Positions 43,181 through 48,091 of a stretch of 48,091 nucleotides of DNA are shown in pieces. Under the pieces are notes generated by a model. The model did not search any database. It was not told where the DNA came from and was given only the letters and a program-made list of their open reading frames with translations. Position numbers and translations under genes: made by a program. Location: the NCBI GenBank assembly GCA_016779505.1, contig JADHNM010000002.1:1-48091 (forward strand), written 5' to 3'. The DNA comes from SAR86 cluster bacterium. GTDB lineage: Bacteria; Pseudomonadota; Gammaproteobacteria; Magnimaribacterales; D2472. Each line of letters begins with the position of its first letter. Position 1 is the first letter of the stretch.

Positions 43181-44422
43181 ATGAAAAAAAATGCTTTTTA
43201 TGCCCAGTCTGGTGGTGTGACCTCTGTAATCAATGCCTCTGCAAGTGCAGTAATATTAGAAGCAAGGAAATCTGCAAAGATAGGTAAAATTTATGCAGGT
43301 AAAAACGGTATCTTGGGGGCTTTGAGAGAAGAGCTGATAGATACATCCAAAGAGTCAAGAAAATTTATAGAAAGCTTGCAATATAGACCTGGAGGAGTAT
43401 TTGGTTCATGCCGATATAAGCTGAAAAGCATCGAGGACAATCTCATCGAATATGAAAGATTGATTGAAGTTTTTAAGGCTCATAACATTGGCTATTTTTT
43501 TTATAACGGCGGAAATGATTCTGCAGACACGGCTTTGAAAATTTCTCAGATCAGCAATAAGCTCAACTATCCTCTCCAATGTATTGCGATACCAAAAACA
43601 GTGGACAATGATCTTGCGGTGACAGACTGCTGTCCAGGATTTGGATCAGTTGCTAAGTATGTGGTCACATCTACCATTGAAGCGGCGCTGGATGTTGAGT
43701 CAATGTATGAAAGTTCCACCAAAGTTTTCATTCTTGAAGTTATGGGCAGGCATGCAGGCTGGATAGCAGGATCAAGCTGCTTAGCCCAAGATAGCCACCC
43801 AGGAGCACCTCATATAATCTTGCTGCCTGAAGTAACATTTAATCAAAATAAGTTCTTGGCTAAAGTTAAGGAAGAAGTGAAAAAGCATGGTTTTTGCGTA
43901 ATTGTTGCTTCAGAAGGAATCAAGGATTCCAAAGGAAAATTCTTAGCTGAATCAGATTCAAAAGATGCATTTGGTCATAGCCAGCTTGGCGGTGTTGCCC
44001 CTAGATTAGCAGAACTGATTGATAAGAAATTAAAATTAAAAAATCATTGGGCTGTTGCTGACTATCTCCAAAGAAGCGCAAGTCATCTATCATCGGGAGT
44101 AGATAGAGCTCATGCCTTTGAGGTAGGTAAAAAGGCAGTGCAGTATGCTTTAAATGGATTAAATGGAGTCATGCCAATTATTAAACGTAAAAGCTCGGCG
44201 CCCTATCGATGGGAGGTTGTTCCTGCACCATTAACAAAAATTGCAAATGTTGAAAAAAAACTGCCAGCTGGATTTATTTCAAGAGATGGGATGGGAATGA
44301 CGAAAAGAGCTCGAAGCTATTTTCAGCCTCTGATTGAGGGAAAGGTTGAAAATATTCAAACAACTTACTATCAAGCAGGAAAAATGGAGATGGTTCCCAA
44401 AAAATTAAAGGCCTGGAGATAA
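43181..44422 (+). CDS. 6-phosphofructokinase, pyrophosphate-dependent type
   Basis: The enzyme phosphorylates fructose 6-phosphate at C1, reversibly if PPi is the donor. The 413-aa length exceeds the 320 aa of ATP-PfkA. The phosphate-donor loop reads Y-N-G-G-N-D at 108-113, with Asp113 in place of the Gly of ATP enzymes (GGDG). Lys139 in the PKTVDNDL block is the other classic PPi marker. Asn112 replaces the usual Asp of GGDD. Asp142 and Asp144 are retained as catalytic residues, and MGRHAGWIAG and GGVAPRLAELID are present. Donor specificity is inferred from these residues. It diverges from mpl, and its end overlaps the DUF2244 gene by 18 bases. Confidence 0.9.
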   Translation: MKKNAFYAQSGGVTSVINASASAVILEARKSAKIGKIYAGKNGILGALREELIDTSKESRKFIESLQYRPGGVFGSCRYKLKSIEDNLIEYERLIEVFKAHNIGYFFYNGGNDSADTALKISQISNKLNYPLQCIAIPKTVDNDLAVTDCCPGFGSVAKYVVTSTIEAALDVESMYESSTKVFILEVMGRHAGWIAGSSCLAQDSHPGAPHIILLPEVTFNQNKFLAKVKEEVKKHGFCVIVASEGIKDSKGKFLAESDSKDAFGHSQLGGVAPRLAELIDKKLKLKNHWAVADYLQRSASHLSSGVDRAHAFEVGKKAVQYALNGLNGVMPIIKRKSSAPYRWEVVPAPLTKIANVEKKLPAGFISRDGMGMTKRARSYFQPLIEGKVENIQTTYYQAGKMEMVPKKLKAWR

Positions 44423-44896
44423 CGCATTCAACTGATTAATAATTCTTTTTAATTCATTTTTGAGAATAAGCTTATCCTCTTCATTCAAGAACGAGCCAAA
44501 GTAAAACCTTTTTCCTTTAGATTGAAAGCAAAATTGATTGGAATTGTGCTGATCAGCCTTCACTTCTAGGACAACAAAGCTTCTAAACTCCTCCCAGCTC
44601 CTTTCTTTAATTAACCTTCCCTGCTCTAATTTAATTTTCTCATTTGAGATATAAATTATCTCTTTTTGCTGACTCCAGCGGAAACTAATATAAAAACAAA
44701 TGAAAACAATGATGACTTCTAAACCCGCAAACGGAAGAATTAATCCAGCACCCATGATAAGAAAAAAAACTCCGATAGCTAAGCAAACAAAAGCTAGGCT
44801 ACCTAAGAAAATTACTCGACTCCATCCTCTTAATGAATAATTAGGAGAAATCTCTATTAAAAAATTATTTTCTGTAGTTTCTTGAATCCTAATCAT
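44405..44896 (-). CDS. DUF2244 integral membrane protein
   Basis: The 163-aa protein has two adjacent membrane helices (about 28-50 and 52-72) with the family-typical GAGLILPFAGLEVIIV between them. A C-terminal soluble domain follows (IYISNEKIKLEQGRLIKERSWEEFRSFVVLEV...FGSFLNEEDK). Function is unknown. It converges with the PFK gene and is head-to-head with argD, only about 6-15 bases apart depending on the argD start. Confidence 0.85.
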   Translation of the reverse strand: MIRIQETTENNFLIEISPNYSLRGWSRVIFLGSLAFVCLAIGVFFLIMGAGLILPFAGLEVIIVFICFYISFRWSQQKEIIYISNEKIKLEQGRLIKERSWEEFRSFVVLEVKADQHNSNQFCFQSKGKRFYFGSFLNEEDKLILKNELKRIINQLNALSPGL

Positions 44897-44902
44897 ATTA
44901 CA

Positions 44903-46111
44903 ATGGTTTACATGGTCACTAGAAAAGATTTTAACCGATATATGATGCCGACATACAAACCGGCAGAATTTGTTCCTTCAAAGGCAAAGGGGTCTTGGGT
45001 CTGGGATAATAAAAATAAAAAATACATAGATTTTGCATCCGGAATTGCGGTTTCTAGCTTGGGGCATTGTCATCCAATTTTAAATAAAGCGTTAGCAAAT
45101 CAATCCAAGAAAATTTGGCACCTATCGAATTTACTAACCAATGAGCCGGCACTAAGGCTGGCTAAAATTTTCTGTAAACATACATTTGCTGAAAAAGTAT
45201 TTTTTTCTAATTCTGGAGCTGAGGCTGTCGAAGGCGCAATAAAAACAGCTCGAAAATATGCATACACAAATATAAGCAAAAAGAAAAATGAAATAGTTTC
45301 ATTTTCTGACGCTTTCCATGGGCGAACAATGATGACTATCGCTCTCAATGGATCTGATAGATTCATTGAAGGGTTTGGACCTATGCCTGAGGGAATTAAA
45401 CATCATCCATTTAATGAAGTAAAAAATCTAGAGAAGGTAATCACAAAAAAAACTGCAGCTGTAATCGTCGAACTTGTTCAGGGAGAAGCGGGAATTATTA
45501 AAGCGAAGAGAGATTTTATTCAAAAAATTAAAAAGCTCTCTAAACAAAATAATGCGCTAATTATTATTGATGAGGTTCAATCAGGAGCAGGAAGAACTGG
45601 AACCTTGTTTGCCTACGAGCAATTTGGTATCAAGCCAGACATTATGTGCTGTGCCAAAGGCATCGGTGGGGGAATTCCGATAGGCGCAATACTTACATCT
45701 ACAAAAATCGCAGAATGTATGCAGCTTGGCTCTCATGGATCTACCTTTGGAGGAAACCCGTTGGCTTGCGCTGTTGCCGAGCAAGTGATGACCATGCTGT
45801 CTAAAAAATCATTGCTCAATGGGGTCAAGAAAAAAGAAAAATTATTTTTAAAAGAACTCAAAAATATTAATAAAGAATTTAAATGCTTTAGTGCGATAAG
45901 AAGCTCGGGCCTATGGATAGGGTGCAAATTAAATGTAACTGACAACTTTAATTTAGATACTATGATGAAAGCATGCTATGCAAAAGGGTTGATGATTTTA
46001 AAGGCTAATAATAATACTATTCGAATTGCACCAAGCCTGATCATTGAAGATGAAGTAATATTGAAAGGTCTAAAAATATTAAGAAGCGCTATTCAGGAGC
46101 AGCTTCACTAG
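44903..46111 (+). CDS. argD: Acetylornithine aminotransferase
   Basis: This PLP enzyme of arginine synthesis converts N-acetylglutamate semialdehyde to acetylornithine and may also serve as N-succinyl-diaminopimelate aminotransferase for lysine and cell wall. The 402-aa class III aminotransferase has FASGIAVSSLGHCHP, FFSNSGAEAVEGAIKTARKYA, DEVQSGAGRTGTLFAYE and PLP lysine in CCAKGIGGGIPIGAIL. The start is uncertain: ATG at 44903 gives an N-terminus of family length, and ATG at 44912 is nearly as good. No clear ribosome-binding site is seen. Its 3' end overlaps parC by 23 bases. Confidence 0.93.
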   Translation: MVYMVTRKDFNRYMMPTYKPAEFVPSKAKGSWVWDNKNKKYIDFASGIAVSSLGHCHPILNKALANQSKKIWHLSNLLTNEPALRLAKIFCKHTFAEKVFFSNSGAEAVEGAIKTARKYAYTNISKKKNEIVSFSDAFHGRTMMTIALNGSDRFIEGFGPMPEGIKHHPFNEVKNLEKVITKKTAAVIVELVQGEAGIIKAKRDFIQKIKKLSKQNNALIIIDEVQSGAGRTGTLFAYEQFGIKPDIMCCAKGIGGGIPIGAILTSTKIAECMQLGSHGSTFGGNPLACAVAEQVMTMLSKKSLLNGVKKKEKLFLKELKNINKEFKCFSAIRSSGLWIGCKLNVTDNFNLDTMMKACYAKGLMILKANNNTIRIAPSLIIEDEVILKGLKILRSAIQEQLH

Positions 46112-48091
46112 ATTTTGGTATCTCTTCAAGCATAATCATTCCATTATACCCAGTAGGCAATACTCTCCCACGCTTGGCTCTTGAAGAAATATACTCTTCT
46201 AGATCTTTTAGGGTCCATGTTTTTCCGCCAGTTTTACCTTCATGATGAATATGAAGCTTGCTATCTTCTGCAAGACAGCAAACATCCATCATGAACTCAG
46301 ATTTTTCTTTAAAGGCTTTGGTGGAAATACTAATTAGTTTATTTCCCTTGCCCTTGGGAAGAACTGGTAATTCTTCTATAGGAAAAATTAACATTTTATT
46401 GCTTACCTTGCCTTTGTTATCCTGCGAGGAAAAAGTTGCAGCAACAAATTTATGATTTTCATTGATTGCAACTGGAGAAATGACGCTGGCTCCATCGGGA
46501 GTCTTCATAAACTGTTTTCCTTTTTTTTGGTTTGAAATTGCATTAGACAAATTGCTAATAAAACCAAAGCCTGCCGAATTGGAAATTAAGATCTTAGATT
46601 CCTCGATTCCAACAGCAACACCCTCAAATGTAACGCCTGACTCAGCAACAACTCGTCCTGTTAATGGCTCGCCCATTCCTCTTGCAGACGGTAATGAATG
46701 AGCAGGCAATGAAAATGCCTTGCCGCCAGAATCAAAAAAAACAGCAGTCTGGTTATTTCTCCCTTTGGCAAAATGCTGCAACTTATCATCCCCTCTATAG
46801 GTAAGACTATTTGGATCAATATCATGACCTTTGGCTGATCTGATCCAACCCGCTTTAGATAAAATGACAGTAACTGCTTCTGATGTAACCACCTCTTCTT
46901 CAGAAAATGCCCTGGCATCTGAAGCCGACTCAATTGGAGAATTTCTGTCGTCTCCAAAATTTTCTTTAATTTCTATCAGTTCGTTTTTAATGTAAGTTTT
47001 TAACCTAGCTTTTGATTTAATAATTTTTTCAAGCTCAGATCGTTCGGTTTCTAACGAGCCTTTTTCTTCTTCAAGCTTAATTTGCTCCAACTTAGCTAAC
47101 TGCCTCAAACGAATTTCTAAAATTGCATTTGTCTGTATCTCTGAAATCTTAAAAACTTTCATTAATTCGTTTTTGGGGTCATCGCTATTTCTTATAATGT
47201 GAATAACTTTGTCTAGGTCTAAATAAACTATTAATAAACCTTCTAAAATATGAATTCTATCGTGCACCTGATCCAATCTATGCTCAAGTTTCCTCATTAC
47301 AGTTTGTTGCCTGAACTTAAGCCATTCAGCTATCAAATCCTTTAGAGCAAATACTCTAGGAGATCCTTGCAAGCTAATTAAATTCATGTTTGCTCGATAA
47401 TTCTTTTGTAAATCTGTAGTTGCAAAAAGATGGTTCATTACTTCTGTAGCATCTACGCGATTAGACTTTAAAGAAATTACCAGTCTGACTGGCTCTTTAT
47501 GATCTCCCTCATCCCTTAAATCGACCACCATGGGAAGTTTTTTCTTTTGCATTTGATCAGCAATTTGTTCAAGAATTTTTGAACCAGAGGCTTGATGAGG
47601 TAAAGCTCTTACAACAATATCATTGCCCTCAGTATCCCAGTGAGCCCTGATCTTAAATCCACCTCTGCCAGTTTCATACATCTCAACAAGCTCTTCAGTA
47701 GAAACGATGATTGGCGCTGCATTGCTAAAATCTGGGCCTTGAATAAATTTTAATAGATCTTTTGTTGTGGCCTTTGGATTATCCAAAACATGTATACATG
47801 CATCTAAAATTTCATTTATGTTATGAGATGGGATATCGGTTGCCATGCCAACAGCAATGCCCGTGGTGCCATTTAAAAGAATGCTTGGTATCTTCGCAGG
47901 CAGAATTGTAGGCTCGAGCAATGAACCATCAAAATTAGGCTGCCAATCAACTGTTCCAAGCTTTAATTCAGAAAGAAGTAAATCAGCAAAACCTGTAAGT
48001 TTCGATTCTGTGTATCGCATTGCAGCAAATGATTTAGGATCATCTTGAGTGCCCCAGTTTCCCTGCCCATCCACCAGCGGATATCTAAATG
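46089..48091 (-). CDS. parC: DNA topoisomerase IV subunit A (5' end outside window)
   Basis: This is the breakage-reunion subunit of topoisomerase IV, which decatenates daughter chromosomes. About 667 codons are visible; the reading frame runs off the window edge at FRYPLVDGQGNWG, so roughly the first 95 residues are missing. The catalytic tyrosine lies in SFAAMRYTESKL. NGTTGIAVGMATDIPSHN, ALPHQASGSKILEQI, MNHLFATTDLQKNYR and ILEIRLRQLAKLE follow. The C-terminal part has degenerate blades (SARGMGEPLTGRV, KGKGNKLISI) like ParC and lacks the GyrA-box, which excludes GyrA. It converges with argD. Confidence 0.96.
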   Translation of the reverse strand, partial: FRYPLVDGQGNWGTQDDPKSFAAMRYTESKLTGFADLLLSELKLGTVDWQPNFDGSLLEPTILPAKIPSILLNGTTGIAVGMATDIPSHNINEILDACIHVLDNPKATTKDLLKFIQGPDFSNAAPIIVSTEELVEMYETGRGGFKIRAHWDTEGNDIVVRALPHQASGSKILEQIADQMQKKKLPMVVDLRDEGDHKEPVRLVISLKSNRVDATEVMNHLFATTDLQKNYRANMNLISLQGSPRVFALKDLIAEWLKFRQQTVMRKLEHRLDQVHDRIHILEGLLIVYLDLDKVIHIIRNSDDPKNELMKVFKISEIQTNAILEIRLRQLAKLEQIKLEEEKGSLETERSELEKIIKSKARLKTYIKNELIEIKENFGDDRNSPIESASDARAFSEEEVVTSEAVTVILSKAGWIRSAKGHDIDPNSLTYRGDDKLQHFAKGRNNQTAVFFDSGGKAFSLPAHSLPSARGMGEPLTGRVVAESGVTFEGVAVGIEESKILISNSAGFGFISNLSNAISNQKKGKQFMKTPDGASVISPVAINENHKFVAATFSSQDNKGKVSNKMLIFPIEELPVLPKGKGNKLISISTKAFKEKSEFMMDVCCLAEDSKLHIHHEGKTGGKTWTLKDLEEYISSRAKRGRVLPTGYNGMIMLEEIPKSSEAAPE

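Noticed and set aside
48072..48074. GTG codon as the start of a short topoisomerase protein
   Set aside because: The frame continues upstream to the window edge with conserved ParC residues (FRYPL), so this is an internal valine of a truncated gene.
46089..48091. Gyrase subunit A
   Set aside because: The DDPKSFAAMRYTE context, the C-terminal degenerate repeats and the lack of a GyrA-box fit ParC.
1..48091. CRISPR arrays, insertion sequences, prophage or defence islands
   Set aside because: No direct-repeat arrays, transposase, integrase, nuclease or restriction genes were recognised. All sizeable frames are accounted for by recognisable or tightly packed genes.

Overview
The window reads as a compact, AT-rich chromosome segment from a free-living marine-type gammaproteobacterium. 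The rRNA 5' end, the bamD/rluD pair, the trxA-rho pair and the leuS/lptE/holA and rsfS/rlmH/mrdA/mrdB/dacA blocks are all gammaproteobacterial. The very short or negative intergenic distances and the small orthologues suggest a streamlined genome. A SAR86-like lineage is my best guess, from gene content and the 16S start only, and it is not proven. No phage, IS element, CRISPR array or tRNA was seen. There is no gene-free stretch longer than about 170 bases.

Layout. 1-294: 5' end of a 16S rRNA gene with its leader and promoter (minus). 295-3563: ilvB-ilvN-ilvC operon. 3655-5483: rluD and divergent bamD. 5491-8955: a serine hydrolase coupled to a Na+/alanine-type symporter, then a class I glutamine amidotransferase. 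8957-15093: a divergent TetR gene and a four-gene operon (membrane fusion protein, RND pump, cupin, Fe(II)/2-oxoglutarate dioxygenase), the most accessory-looking module. 15090-15959: DUF4399 protein and flavin-reductase-like protein. 15997-18152: rsmD-hemC-hemD. 18158-25152, all minus: an esterase, a double ABC ATPase, ilvD, hemB and trxA in tight array, then rho. 25174-32807, all plus: a stand-alone DsbD N-terminal domain, aroQ-accB-accC, leuS, an uncharacterised protein, lptE and holA. 32767-39519, minus: the cell-elongation block (rsfS, rlmH, mrdA, mrdB, a lytic transglycosylase, dacA, a D-amino-acid transaminase). 39679-48091: a PGPGW-like membrane protein, a zinc-independent oxidoreductase, a Lon-N-domain protein, mpl, PPi-type phosphofructokinase, DUF2244 protein, argD and a parC truncated by the window edge.

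How the genes work together. Branched-chain amino acid synthesis (ilvBNC, ilvD) and early tetrapyrrole synthesis (hemB, hemC, hemD) are both represented. Envelope biogenesis is heavy: BamD, LptE, PBP2/RodA, PBP5-type carboxypeptidase, lytic transglycosylase and Mpl recycling. Fatty acid initiation (accBC), translation (leuS, rlmH, rsfS, rluD, rsmD) and replication (holA, parC) complete a housekeeping-dominated window.

The most interesting points are a dsbD gene reduced to its periplasmic N-terminal domain, a lytic transglycosylase with a LysM domain nested inside it, an uncharacterised lipocalin-like protein placed between leuS and lptE, the inverted leuS-to-dacA supercluster lacking nadD and rlpA, and the TetR-associated pump-plus-two-oxygenases operon. 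I did not find a clearly new defence or mobile system.
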